Assembly: GCA_022709905.1 (NCBI GenBank)
Contig: JAKLHY010000041.1
Coordinates: 1 to 64,000, forward strand
DNA length: 64,000 bases
From: Verrucomicrobiota bacterium
GTDB lineage: Bacteria; Verrucomicrobiota; Verrucomicrobiia; Limisphaerales; UBA1319
Direction of reading: 5' to 3'
Positions within the stretch are counted from its first letter, which is position 1; each line of letters starts with the position of its first letter. This document shows, piece after piece, positions 44,820 to 53,976 of this stretch. The notes below the pieces were generated by a model that was not told where the DNA came from, ran no database searches, and was given only the letters and a program-made list of their open reading frames with translations. The position numbers and the translations under genes were made by a program.

Positions 44820-45160
44820 CGAGTGCTTCCAACAAAGCCACCGATTGCAGGCTCTGCTGGCTGAACCGGCAGTTTTGACGGGCCGCTCCCCCTCCAGGAG
44901 CCGGGGGTTAATAGGCCTTAAGATCTGTTTGAGATGGGGCAAGTTTTTCAGGCTTTTGCCGACGCCGAAATCTTGCGGATTGTTGATCGTGCCTTCGGCG
45001 CGCAAGCCGCGGCCTTCCTTGAAATACTGTTTGAGATCCATGCTCTTGTAGCCCACATCCAGGCTGGGGGCCACGCCTTGAGTGATCAGCCGAGTGGCAA
45101 ACCGGCCCGGAGTCGACCGGGTGATCTTCCGCTCAAAAAGTAATTGCGCCCGCTCGGGAC
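44820..45160 (-). pseudogene. Fragment of a conserved 'LITQGVAPSLDVGYKS' family protein
   Basis: The minus strand reads RAQLLFERKITRSTPGRFAT, TRLITQGVAPSLDVGYKSMD, LKQYFKEGRGLRAEGTINNP and FGVGKSLKNLPHLKQI. This matches the C-terminal half of a widespread uncharacterised family (RTPGRFRTRVIT.GV.PSLHV.YKHSRIKQYHKEGRALR... in general form). The N-terminal half is missing and the end diverges after RLLEGERPVK. It lies at the right edge of the stress island, as expected of a decayed boundary gene. Confidence 0.6.
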
Positions 45161-45164
45161 GACC

Positions 45165-45542
45165 TCAGTCAAGGTTTTCCTGGATGACTTCCTCGAAGAA
45201 TTCCCGCTCAATCGCCGAGACGAGGGCTTGCGAGATCACGACCGCCGCATCGCCAGCGTCGGTCTGTCGCGCCACAACCACCATGCGCTGGTATTCAACC
45301 CCCCGCTCTTTCGCCAAAGCCTGCAGATCCGAACGCGTGCCGAGCAGGCGCGGATGGTCTTGAGGAACCGGGTGGCGATCCGCCACGGATGCGACCCCAA
45401 CCAACCACTCCATCCCGAGACACGCCGCGATGAGGCGGCTTTGCCCGGCAAAACCGGCCGCACGTTGCCCGATCAGTTTTAATTCGGCGATTAACTCGCG
45501 CATGCGTTTACTCATCCCCATCAAAGGCGACGGCTTTTGCAT
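45165..45542 (-). CDS. Hypothetical protein
   Basis: A 125-codon minus-strand frame (ATG 45515 or 45521 more likely than 45542). It contains AACLGMEWLVGVASVADR and VVVARQTDAGDAAVVISQAL, with helical-looking ends; no family recognised. It ends just upstream of the preceding fragment in the direction of transcription. The 125 bp to the right, before the rhamnosidase gene, hold no gene. Confidence 0.35.
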   Translation of the reverse strand: MQKPSPLMGMSKRMRELIAELKLIGQRAAGFAGQSRLIAACLGMEWLVGVASVADRHPVPQDHPRLLGTRSDLQALAKERGVEYQRMVVVARQTDAGDAAVVISQALVSAIEREFFEEVIQENLD

Positions 45543-45667
45543 GGGTCAAATCTCCCTTGGGGCCTCTGCGATTGTCAAGCGGGTCCTCGAGAGCCGAAAT
45601 CCGGACGCAAGATACCCGCAAAAAATCTATTTCAAACACGTTTCAACCCCGTTAGAAATGATCCGAC

Positions 45668-48196
45668 ATGAACTCATCAATGCGCAATTTCCGGGAATTC
45701 CCTGCCTCTCGATTTTCTTTTCGGGTTATGATGGCCGTCCTGAGCGCCTTTGCGACGCTCATTGGGCTTGCGGCAACCCACGCCTCCAACGCCGTCCAAC
45801 GCCTCACAGTCGAGCGTGCGCAGCCCGAAATGAACGGCAACATCTATCGACTCTACGAAATCGAAAAAGCGGCATGGATTTGGCACCCCTCCGCGCCTCA
45901 GGGCACTCAGGCAATACTCCTGTTCCGCAACCAATTCTCTGTAGACCAGGAGACTGAGACGACCATTCACGTCAGCGCGGATCAGCGCTACGAACTGAGC
46001 CTGGATGGCAAACTTATCTCGCTGGGGCCCGATCGCGGGGATTTGATGCACTGGAGTTTCGCCTCCTATCGCCTGAAGCTCGCTCCCGGTTCGCACACTC
46101 TGGAAGCGCTGGTTGCCTGGATCGGTGACAACGCCCCGTGCGCGCAAATCACTCATCGGGGCGGTTTCATTCTTGCGGCGGAAGGCCCGTTGTCCGCCCC
46201 CTTGAATACGGGCAGTCACAGCGGATGGAAAGTCAGCCGGGTCGATGGCTGGTCCTTTTCGCCAGGCCCGCCGCCCAATTTCACCGGCGCCCAGCAGACT
46301 CAGCGCGGCAAATCGCTGAATGTTAAAGAACCGTTTGTGGCTCCCTCGGTGATCATGCCTCCGCTTCGCAGCAATGACTATGGATTGATGCGAACCGGTT
46401 GGCGGCTTTTTCCCTCGCCTCTCCCTGACCAGAAAATCAACGCCCTGAACACGGGCACGGTGCGAGCCATCATTCCCGGCGGGCTGGATCGTTCAAAACC
46501 GGTCACCTCCCAGCACATTGAAAAGGCGAAACCCGGCATGCCCGAGGCGGATCAGTGGAATGCGCTTTTGATCCGGGGTCAAGGATCTGTCACGATCCCG
46601 CCCGCCACGGTTATGTCCGTGCTGGTGGATCTGGAGAACTACTTCGCGGCCTATCCCCGGTTTAAAATGTCTTCGGGTAAAGAGGCCAAGGTGACGCTGG
46701 CATGGGCAGAATCCCTCTACACCCTCAACGCTCAAGGCAAACCGACCTCTGTCAAAGGCAACCGAAACGAGATCGAAGGCAAGGTTTTTCATGGCATCGA
46801 AGACACGTTCCTCCCGGAGGGCGCCATCACGGAGCCGGTTGAGTTTCGCACCTGGTGGTGGCGCGCGGGTCGCTACATCCTCCTCACGGTGCAAACCCAG
46901 TCGGATCCTTTGCGGCTGGATGGCTTTGACCTCCTCGAATCACGGTATCCCCTCGAGGATGACGGACAATTCGTCTGTCCCATTCAAGAGATCAACAACA
47001 CCCAGCCGCTCATGGTGCGCGGCATGCAAATGTGTTCTCACGAAACCTACATGGATTGTCCGTATTACGAGCAGTTAATGTACGTTGGCGACACCCGGCT
47101 GGAGATGCTGACCACTTATCTGATGACCCGTGACGATCGCCTGCCCAAACGCGGCATCGAGCTCTTTGACTGGTCTCGCTCCATTTGGGGCCAGGTCGCC
47201 GAGCATTATCCCAGCCGCACCCCCCAGCAATCCCCCACGTTCAGTCTGATCTGGGTCTCGATGGTGCGGGATTACGCCTACTGGCGCGGAGATCCGCAGT
47301 TTGTCCGCCAATGTCTTCCGGGGATGCGCGGAGTCCTGGAACTTTTCCGAAATCTGCGGGGTCCAAGCGGGCTATTGGAACATCTTCCTGGATGGCCTTT
47401 TGTCGATTGGGTCCCTGGCTGGGCCACCGGCAATGCCCCCGATGGGCTCCGAGGCATTTCCTCCATCAACAACCTCTTTTTTGTCCAGGCCCTGCTTCAT
47501 GCGGCCGATGTCGAAGAAATCGTCGGGGACACCGCGATGGCCGCCCGCAATCGCCAGCTGGCCCGTGAATTGTCCGATGCCATCCTGGCACGGTTCTGGG
47601 ATGACTCGCGTCAGTTGTTGGCCGACAACCAGAAGCACTCCAGCTTCAGCGAACACGCCCAATGCCTGGCCCTGCTCAATGGCGTGCTGCCCAAAGACAA
47701 GCAAGCCGCCTGTTTCAAAGCTCTTATCGAAACAAAGGACCTCCATCGGGCTACGGTTTATTTCTCCTTCTACCTGCTGGAGACATTCAAGAAATTCGAT
47801 CGCGGTGACTTGATCGTGAACCGCCTCGGTTTTTGGCAGGATCTGCTCAAGGGCGGCTTCAAAACACCGGTGGAATCACCGGAACCCTCCCGATCGGATT
47901 GCCATGCCTGGGGCAGCCATCCGCTGTTCCATATGCGCGCCTCGCTCTTTGGCCTTCGCCCCCTGAACGCAGGCTTCTCCGAACTCGAAATCGCCCCTTC
48001 CCCCGGGCCATTGGAGTGGTTGGAAGTCAAAGCCCCGCACCCCAAGGGTTGGATCGAAGGCAAGCTTCACTTCGATCACGCGTCCGGCAAGTGCTCGGGC
48101 AGTGTTCTCCTGCCTGAAGGTGTCACAGGAACCTTCCGCTGGAAAGGCGCGCAAATCAAACTCGCCCCCGGAACAAAAACCGAAATTAAACTGTGA
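45668..48196 (+). CDS. Alpha-L-rhamnosidase-like GH78 protein
   Basis: 842 residues with a signal region (about 20-40, ending ATHASN). N-terminal beta-sandwich domains (WIWHPSAPQGTQAILLFRNQF, IHVSADQRYELSLDGK) precede an (alpha/alpha)6 barrel whose catalytic region has MCSHETYMDCPYYEQLMYVGDTR, the GH78 pattern D-C-P-x-x-E-x-x-x-x-G-D, and later LPGWPFVDW. GH78 enzymes release alpha-linked L-rhamnose by inversion. A C-terminal beta-sandwich ends GTFRWKGAQIKLAPG. Stands alone, with a structured repeat directly 3' of it. Confidence 0.9.
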   Translation: MNSSMRNFREFPASRFSFRVMMAVLSAFATLIGLAATHASNAVQRLTVERAQPEMNGNIYRLYEIEKAAWIWHPSAPQGTQAILLFRNQFSVDQETETTIHVSADQRYELSLDGKLISLGPDRGDLMHWSFASYRLKLAPGSHTLEALVAWIGDNAPCAQITHRGGFILAAEGPLSAPLNTGSHSGWKVSRVDGWSFSPGPPPNFTGAQQTQRGKSLNVKEPFVAPSVIMPPLRSNDYGLMRTGWRLFPSPLPDQKINALNTGTVRAIIPGGLDRSKPVTSQHIEKAKPGMPEADQWNALLIRGQGSVTIPPATVMSVLVDLENYFAAYPRFKMSSGKEAKVTLAWAESLYTLNAQGKPTSVKGNRNEIEGKVFHGIEDTFLPEGAITEPVEFRTWWWRAGRYILLTVQTQSDPLRLDGFDLLESRYPLEDDGQFVCPIQEINNTQPLMVRGMQMCSHETYMDCPYYEQLMYVGDTRLEMLTTYLMTRDDRLPKRGIELFDWSRSIWGQVAEHYPSRTPQQSPTFSLIWVSMVRDYAYWRGDPQFVRQCLPGMRGVLELFRNLRGPSGLLEHLPGWPFVDWVPGWATGNAPDGLRGISSINNLFFVQALLHAADVEEIVGDTAMAARNRQLARELSDAILARFWDDSRQLLADNQKHSSFSEHAQCLALLNGVLPKDKQAACFKALIETKDLHRATVYFSFYLLETFKKFDRGDLIVNRLGFWQDLLKGGFKTPVESPEPSRSDCHAWGSHPLFHMRASLFGLRPLNAGFSELEIAPSPGPLEWLEVKAPHPKGWIEGKLHFDHASGKCSGSVLLPEGVTGTFRWKGAQIKLAPGTKTEIKL

Positions 48197-48587
48197 TCCC
48201 CCGCGCGTTGACTCCGAATCACGGAATTGAAGCGCTAAGAGCCTGTTTGAAAATTACACGGGGTGCTGCGGCGAGGGATTTTGGCTGGGGCCAAGGCGGC
48301 TTGGGCCGAGCATCCCCAATGTGGGCTGTAAGGTCCAAGCCAACGCTGGCCCCGGGCAAAAGAGCCTCCGCCCGAAGGGTTTTCGCAGAAATGGCCCCCT
48401 GGCTTCGTTGCTCCTCAGTCAAAGATCCGCCAGGGATATTTTCCTTCGTCGCGCCTCGCCATGCGGCCATTTCTGCGAAAACAGCGCCCCTTGAAATTTT
48501 CCAACAGGCTCTAAGGATCAGGATTATTTTCGGATCATCGATTGACATCAGCCGCGAGGACGATAACTTAACCGGTCTTGGCGGTTT
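48197..48587. other. Intergenic, 391 bp, mostly the structured element
   Basis: Apart from the element at 48237-48513 it shows only about 70 bp upstream of the next gene, with no clear promoter. Confidence 0.5.
48237..48513 (+). repeat. Structured 277-bp element, full copy A
   Basis: Outer arms AAGAGCCTGTTTGAAAATT (48237-48255) and its near complement (48495-48513). Branch 1: GGGGCC (48287-48292) pairs GGCCCC (48348-48353), GGCTTGGGCC (48298-48307) pairs GGTCCAAGCC (48332-48341), apical CCC/GGG hairpin. Branch 2: GTTTTCGCAGAAATGGCC (48379-48396) pairs exactly with 48465-48482 around the 60-bp core (48401-48460). Same plan in copies at 52095 and 54168. Confidence 0.85.
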
Positions 48588-49334
48588 ATGAAAATACTGA
48601 TTCAACATGCAGAGACACGGCATTTCCTTGGAAAAGGATGCCGTTGGATTAACGGTCCGCAGGGAGCTCTGGCATTCCTGGATGAAGTGCGGGCACGCGA
48701 CTACTGCATCTACCACCGCCTGACGAAAGCGAACGTGGTCAGCCTGCCGGAGGACCCGCTTCAAGAACAGCTCCCGGCGCCATCCGAGAGATCGCTTTCC
48801 ACCAAAAAGCAACTGGAAACTGAAAACATGAAATCGAAGGCCGTTACAAACCGAGCAAACATTCCATCATCGTCCGCGTCCATCACGCCCCCCAAGACAT
48901 CGTCAAAAGCTGTCGAACAAACTCCGCCAACGACAACCTCCAAACGGAAGAATGCCAAGGCAACACTTCAAAAACTAACTCCAATCACCGGCAAACGCGC
49001 CGCGACCTCATCTTCCTCAGATACTACCGCTACCTCGCCCGCGGCCCGCGCGATCGCCATCCCTGCGCCAGAACCCAAAGTCACCACGATTGCGGCCAAA
49101 ATCGACATCGGTTACGGCAACGTACTGTTCATTCGCGGTCAGGGCGACGGCTTGAGCTGGGATAAGGGCGCGGCCCTGCGGTGCGTCGATGCTTCCACGT
49201 GGATGTGGTCCTCCGATCGAGCCCAAAGCAAGGTCGTCTTTAAACTCCTGATCAATGACCAGGTGTGGTCGCAAGGCGATGACCTTGTCGTCGAAGCCGG
49301 CACGAAAGCCGAAATTGTGCCTGTGTTCCATTAA
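48588..49334 (+). CDS. Hypothetical protein with C-terminal glycan-binding-like domain
   Basis: 248 residues in three parts. The first 45 (MKILIQHAETRHFLGKGCRW, then GALAFLDEVRARDY) form a small domain seen alone in other proteins of this phylum. The middle (about 80-165) is a low-complexity Ser/Thr/Pro/Lys linker. The last 75 (DIGYGNVLFIRGQGDGLSWD, then WMWSSDRAQSKVVFKLLIND) look like a starch-binding (CBM20-like) beta-sandwich with conserved Trp residues. No signal peptide, so probably cytoplasmic. Function unknown. Confidence 0.72.
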   Translation: MKILIQHAETRHFLGKGCRWINGPQGALAFLDEVRARDYCIYHRLTKANVVSLPEDPLQEQLPAPSERSLSTKKQLETENMKSKAVTNRANIPSSSASITPPKTSSKAVEQTPPTTTSKRKNAKATLQKLTPITGKRAATSSSSDTTATSPAARAIAIPAPEPKVTTIAAKIDIGYGNVLFIRGQGDGLSWDKGAALRCVDASTWMWSSDRAQSKVVFKLLINDQVWSQGDDLVVEAGTKAEIVPVFH

Positions 49335-49420
49335 GGCACGGGAGTCTGAGCGTTAAACCTGCCCAGCGTCTGTTGGCTGTTCGCAGCAGCCCCTGTTTTT
49401 AGCTCATTTGTCCTCAGTGA

Positions 49421-49504
49421 ACCGCTGCGCGGTTTGGACGGAGTCACTCAACAGAGTATCGCCAGACTCTCAGACAAATCGATTCACGCGTTTGATGAAC
49501 GCGC
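49421..49504 (-). terminator. Hairpins downstream of the subtilase gene
   Basis: CGCGTT/AACGCG with a 5-nt loop (49488-49504) lies 10 bp beyond the minus-strand stop, and AACCGC/GCGGTT (49421-49435) further on. Neither has a following T-run, so terminator function is tentative. Confidence 0.3.
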
Positions 49505-49513
49505 GGGTGATCC

Positions 49514-51760
49514 CTATTTCACAAAGGAGTTCGGCGGAGTGATTCCGTCCCACGTTAAACCCGAGGCGACCACCTGCGTCACCTCTGTCGTGTAGGTTCC
49601 TGCGGGAGCATTATTCCATTGGAAGGTCACCACGCCGGCCGAGTCAGTGGTGCCCGTCATGTGGCGAGCTTGCGAGGTTGTGTTGTTGACAATGTCAGCC
49701 GACACGCTGGCACTGGCAACCGGGCTGCCGGCATTATCTTTGAGACTCATTTTGACGAGGAGATGGCTCTTGCCTGATTTGCCACCGGTGGTCGAGTAGC
49801 TGATACCGGCAACTGTGACAATGTTACCCGCAGGCAGGACGTTGACGGACACCGTTGCCTCCGCACTGTCCACCGTTCCATCGTTAACCTTGAAGGTGAA
49901 ACTGTCCGAACCGTTATAGTTGGCACTTGGCGTGTATGTGAGATTGGGGGCTGTCCCGGACAAAGTCCCGTGAACTGGATTGCTCACGACCACAAATGTA
50001 AGCGCATCGCCATCGGCATCACTCCCCGTCAAGGTGAGGGCCAACGAATCATCTTGGGTCACGGTCACCGACTGCGGATTGGCGATTGGCGCATCATTGA
50101 CAGGGGTCACGGAAATGGAGATCGTCGCAATCGGACTGTCCACCGTTCCATCGTTAACCTTGAAAGTGATGCTGTCCGGCCCGTTATAGTTGGCACTTGG
50201 CGTGTATGTGAGATTGGGGGCTGTTCCAGACAAAGTCCCGTGAACCGGATCGTTCACGACCGCAAATGTAAGCGCATCGCCATCGGCATCACTCCCCGTC
50301 AAGGTGATGGCCAACGGAAAGTCCTCGTCTACCGTCACCGACTGGTTGTCGGCCACAGGGGCCTTGTTATTAGAATTGAATGCCAGTAATGCACCAACAT
50401 TCAACCGTCCTCCGGTTACGGTTTTCCCGCCCAAAGAAGGGGTCGCGGTTGTATTGGCCAGCAATGCAGCCTTGATCTCAGCGGCTGTCTTGTCCGGATT
50501 GGCGGCAGCGTATAAGGCAATGGCCCCCGTCACATGCGGGGTGGCCATTGAAGTCCCGCTATAGGAACCGTAGGTGGGTTGATTCTTCCAGTTGGGTAGC
50601 GTTGAGTAAATGCTCACGCCAGGAGCTCCCAGATGAACTTTGGTTGCCCCATAGTTCGAAAAACTAGCGAGTTTTCCGTTACTGTCAATAGCAGCAACCG
50701 CAATCACGGCTGGATCAGTGTATCCAGCTGGATAATAGTCGGTTGTATCGATGTTGACACCATCGTTACCGGCTGCGGCAACGAAAAGGATCCCCGCTTG
50801 TCCGGCGCGAAAAATGGCACCCTCCAATCCCAGATCATAACCGCCGCCACCCCAGGAGTTGTTGATCGCCACCAGGTTGAAACCATGGCGCGTTTTGAGA
50901 TCCACAAAATAATCGATCGCCTCGATCGCATCGACGGTCGTCCCACCATACGGCCCCAGGAACTTGGCTGAGATCATGGTCACGTGCCAGTTGACACCGA
51001 CCACACCCACGTCGTTACCTCCGATGGCGCCGATGGTTCCGGCCACGTGCGTGGCATGGTCATCCCTAGAACTGTCGTAGACAGTATTGTCGTTGTTGTA
51101 GAAATCCCATCCATGAATATCATCGATTTTCCCATTTCCATCGTTGTCCACGCCATCGACGGGATCGAAGGGATTGGTCCAAATGTTCGCCGCAAGATCG
51201 GGATGGGTATACATGATGCCTTCGTCGATGACACCGACATAGACGGAGCTATTTCCGATCTTGCCGGTTGCCCATGCCTCCCCAGCTTGACTGCCATACT
51301 GATTCGCTGGGCTCGTGGCATCTCCATACATGCCCCAGAGTGAGCCGCCCGTGTAATAAGGATCGTTAGAGACTTCACAATGCTGGTAGACCCAATTCGG
51401 CTGCACCCTTTTCACGGCCGGATGCTGCTGCAAAAAAGCAATTGCGGTTGGCACAGGCAGTTGAGTTTCCAGGACGCTGATTTCATTCAGTCCGCGGGCC
51501 TTCATCGCCGCGGTAAGGAGCCCGCGCAACGGCCTCAAAGCTGCTTTCTGCAAGGCATCATGCAAGACCGCATCCGATACCCCGACATCAAACTCGACGA
51601 GGATCTGTCCCTGAACGTAAGTGGGCCCGCCGGGCGTATCCTCAACGTAAGCAAAAGGCTGGGCCATGCCCGTCATGCAAAAGCATCCGAGCACAGCTAG
51701 GATCAAGAGAAATCGGCTGAGACCAAAGGTCATCGCACCGGTATCCATGCTCATTTTCAT
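49514..51760 (-). CDS. Secreted S8 family serine protease (subtilase) with tandem cadherin-like repeats
   Basis: 748 residues. Signal peptide (about 1-33, ending GMAQ), an I9-like propeptide (VQGQILVEFDVGVSDAVLHD), then the catalytic domain: Asp in VYVGVIDEGI, His in DDHATHVAGTIGA, oxyanion Asn region NNSWGGGG, Ser in SGTSMATPHVTGA. Two ~94-residue cadherin-like repeats follow (each with LTGSDADGDALTF, VHGTLSGTAPNLTYTPSANYNG and VNDGTVDS), almost identical in DNA over long stretches, then an Ig-like (Big-type) C-terminal domain with MSLKDNAGSPVASASV. The repeats probably bind Ca and other surfaces. No sorting tag recognised. Confidence 0.93.
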   Translation of the reverse strand: MKMSMDTGAMTFGLSRFLLILAVLGCFCMTGMAQPFAYVEDTPGGPTYVQGQILVEFDVGVSDAVLHDALQKAALRPLRGLLTAAMKARGLNEISVLETQLPVPTAIAFLQQHPAVKRVQPNWVYQHCEVSNDPYYTGGSLWGMYGDATSPANQYGSQAGEAWATGKIGNSSVYVGVIDEGIMYTHPDLAANIWTNPFDPVDGVDNDGNGKIDDIHGWDFYNNDNTVYDSSRDDHATHVAGTIGAIGGNDVGVVGVNWHVTMISAKFLGPYGGTTVDAIEAIDYFVDLKTRHGFNLVAINNSWGGGGYDLGLEGAIFRAGQAGILFVAAAGNDGVNIDTTDYYPAGYTDPAVIAVAAIDSNGKLASFSNYGATKVHLGAPGVSIYSTLPNWKNQPTYGSYSGTSMATPHVTGAIALYAAANPDKTAAEIKAALLANTTATPSLGGKTVTGGRLNVGALLAFNSNNKAPVADNQSVTVDEDFPLAITLTGSDADGDALTFAVVNDPVHGTLSGTAPNLTYTPSANYNGPDSITFKVNDGTVDSPIATISISVTPVNDAPIANPQSVTVTQDDSLALTLTGSDADGDALTFVVVSNPVHGTLSGTAPNLTYTPSANYNGSDSFTFKVNDGTVDSAEATVSVNVLPAGNIVTVAGISYSTTGGKSGKSHLLVKMSLKDNAGSPVASASVSADIVNNTTSQARHMTGTTDSAGVVTFQWNNAPAGTYTTEVTQVVASGLTWDGITPPNSFVK

Positions 51761-51921
51761 ATGCCCCCCTGAATGACTTTCTTATCGTTGTTACACACCT
51801 TGATGCCAAGTCTCAACCGGGAGTAATCCGCCCTATACGTACGGGCAAAGCTGACTTGAACGAACTCACCTTTTGAGACTGATAGAAACATAAACCGTGT
51901 GAAACCCAGTCGTCAAGCCGA
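51761..51921. promoter_or_regulatory. Upstream region of the subtilase gene
   Basis: The minus-strand ATG at 51760 is preceded by AGGGGGGCAT (51762-51771 region), a usable ribosome site. A promoter probably lies within the next 150 bp but no -35/-10 pair stands out. Confidence 0.35.
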
Positions 51922-52090
51922 CCCCTGAACCGCAAATAAAAAAACTTAACCGCGCCAATCCACGCGAATCATGGCGGGCCGAATACGAAGATCCTGCCGT
52001 GTTAGGAATATCGATGGGTTGTCGGGGATTCAGCCCATCGGATACCTCCGCTTCGATTTGCGTCCAAAGGCATTCATTCGCGGTTCGATT
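51922..52090 (+). repeat. Dispersed ~165-bp repeat, copy 2
   Basis: Same word order as the minus strand of 22827-22991: CCCCTGAACCGCAAAT, CACGCGAATC, GGGCCGAATACGAAGATCCT, ATCGATGG, TTCAGCCCATCGGA, CCTCCGCTT, then an inverted end block. It abuts the structured element at 52095. Confidence 0.65.
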
Positions 52091-52094
52091 TTAT

Positions 52095-52369
52095 TAGACC
52101 GATTGCCATAATAAATTTCCAGAATGGTGGAGCCGAGGAGGGCGCGGGCGAGACGCGTGCGAAGGAGGATACCCGCAGCGGTCTCGACTGAGCACGGAAC
52201 GAAGCCCCCGCCCTCCTTCGGCTCCATCTCGTTGAGACAGGGGCCTTTTGGCCTGGGCCTGCGTTGCCTCGGCCGTTACAGCCCGTTTCAGGGATGCGCC
52301 GGCCTCGGCGCCTTGGCCCAGGCCAAAATTCCTCCTGCCATTCGGAAACTTATTATGGCAACCGGTCTA
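52095..52369 (-). repeat. Structured 277-bp element, full copy C
   Basis: 275 bp in reverse orientation. Outer arms TAGACCGATTGCCATAATAA (52095-52114, continuing to GAATGG) and the complement ending 52369. Branch 1: GGCCTGGGCC (52250-52259) pairs perfectly with GGCCCAGGCC (52315-52324). Inner stem: TGGAGCCGAGGAGGGCG (52128-52144) pairs with 52209-52226 around the core (52147-52206). The stem sequences differ from copies A and B but the spacing of all parts is the same to within 2 bp. Confidence 0.82.
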
Positions 52370-52443
52370 GAGTATCTTGCGTGCGGATTTAGGAGGCTTG
52401 AGACATTTTTGACAGTACACAATGGCACGGGTAGGATAAGAGC

Positions 52444-53898
52444 GTGATCCCGGAAAGAAACTCGGTTGGCGGTGGCTGGCTCCAGTATGCGCTGCCTGGC
52501 ATGGTGACAGCTTTCTTTTTTATCTCCTTGGCTGCTGAGGGCGCTTCGGCCCGGAATATCGAAAAACTTTACGCCGAGCAGTGCGCGAATTGCCATGGTA
52601 AAGACACGCGCGGCGGCATGGCGAGCAGTCTCTTTGACAACGTATGGCGCTACGGAGCCGATGATCAAAGCGTGGCTCGGGGAATACGAGAGGGTTATCC
52701 CGATCAGGGCATGGAAGCGTTCAAAGCCATGTTCAGCGAGGCGGAAATCCGCGCCATGGTGGTTTATCTGCGCGAAAAATCCGACCAGTATGCCCGGGAG
52801 GGCGCCAAATATCCGCGTCCGGTCGATCATCAATGGGTCACCAGCCGCGAACATAAATTTCGAGTGGAACAGGTGGCCGAGGGCCTGACCACTCCCTGGT
52901 CGGTCGCTTTTCTGCCGGACGGACGGATATTGGTGACTGAATTGCCAGGGGCTCTGCGGCTCATCAGTGGCAAACAGGTCAGCCCGCCTGTAAACGGAAC
53001 GCCGCGGGTGCGAGCCAGAGGTCAAGGCGGGCTCCTGGACGTGGCACTCCACCCTCATTTTGCATCCAACGGTTGGATCTACCTGGCCTTCGCTCATGCC
53101 GCCACCAACGCGGAAACAGCCAACGGCGGAATGACCTCTGTGGTGCGGGGGCGTTTGAAAGACCATCAATGGGTGGACGAGCAAGCGGTCTTCCGCGCCC
53201 CGGAATGGACCTATCGTTCGACCGATATTCATTTTGGTTCGCGTCTGGTTTTTGATCGCGACAATCACCTGTTCTTTTCGATCGGGGAAAGGGGAACCCA
53301 AGAGCACGCTCAGGACTTAACACGGCCCAATGGGAAAATCCACCGGGTCCTGGACGACGGCCGGATCCCGCCAGACAATCCATTCGCCGATCAACCGGGC
53401 GTCTGCCGGTCGATTTGGAGCTATGGGCATCGCAATCCTCAAGGCTTGGTCTGGGACACCGTCACGGGCCAGTTTTGGGGCGCTGAGCACGGCCCGCGAG
53501 GCGGTGACGAACTCAACTGGATCCGAAAGGGCGCCAACTACGGCTGGCCCCGGATCACCTACGGCATCAATTACAACGGCACTCCCATCACAGAGCGGAC
53601 CGAGATGCCCGGCATGGAACAACCGGTCATCCACTGGACGCCCTCCATCGCCTTGTGCAGCCTGGATCTGTATCGAGGAGACAAATTTCCTCGCTGGAAA
53701 AACAACCTCTTGGTCACCGCCCTGGCCCAGGAAGAGCTTCGGCGGTTGGTGGTAATCCGGGACCGAGTGGTGGATCAGGAGGTGCTTTTCAAAGGCATCG
53801 GCCGGGTGCGTGATGTGGTAGCGGGACCGGACGGTTTGATCTACGTGGTCCTGAACAAACCAGACCGTGTCGTCCGCCTGGTCCCCGTGGACAACTAG
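52444..53898 (+). CDS. Cytochrome c-PQQ-dependent aldose sugar dehydrogenase fusion
   Basis: 484 residues starting at GTG 52444 (AGGA 7 bases upstream). Signal region (about 10-35), a class I cytochrome c domain (CANCH haem site, axial Met in YPDQGMEAFK), then a six-bladed sGDH/YliI-type propeller: VAEGLTTPWSVAFLPDGRIL, GQGGLLDVALHPHFASNGWI, SYGHRNPQGLVWD (catalytic His/Arg region) and EHGPRGGDELNWIRKGANYG. It oxidises aldose sugars in the periplasm and the attached haem can pass electrons on. N-terminal placement of the cytochrome is less usual than C-terminal. No partner gene adjacent. Confidence 0.9.
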   Translation: MIPERNSVGGGWLQYALPGMVTAFFFISLAAEGASARNIEKLYAEQCANCHGKDTRGGMASSLFDNVWRYGADDQSVARGIREGYPDQGMEAFKAMFSEAEIRAMVVYLREKSDQYAREGAKYPRPVDHQWVTSREHKFRVEQVAEGLTTPWSVAFLPDGRILVTELPGALRLISGKQVSPPVNGTPRVRARGQGGLLDVALHPHFASNGWIYLAFAHAATNAETANGGMTSVVRGRLKDHQWVDEQAVFRAPEWTYRSTDIHFGSRLVFDRDNHLFFSIGERGTQEHAQDLTRPNGKIHRVLDDGRIPPDNPFADQPGVCRSIWSYGHRNPQGLVWDTVTGQFWGAEHGPRGGDELNWIRKGANYGWPRITYGINYNGTPITERTEMPGMEQPVIHWTPSIALCSLDLYRGDKFPRWKNNLLVTALAQEELRRLVVIRDRVVDQEVLFKGIGRVRDVVAGPDGLIYVVLNKPDRVVRLVPVDN

Positions 53899-53976
53899 CC
53901 AGAATCCCTGCTCGACAAGGAGAATTTTCCTCGCTCAAATGAGGGGTGTGGATCAGACAAGACCCCATCCCTTTTC

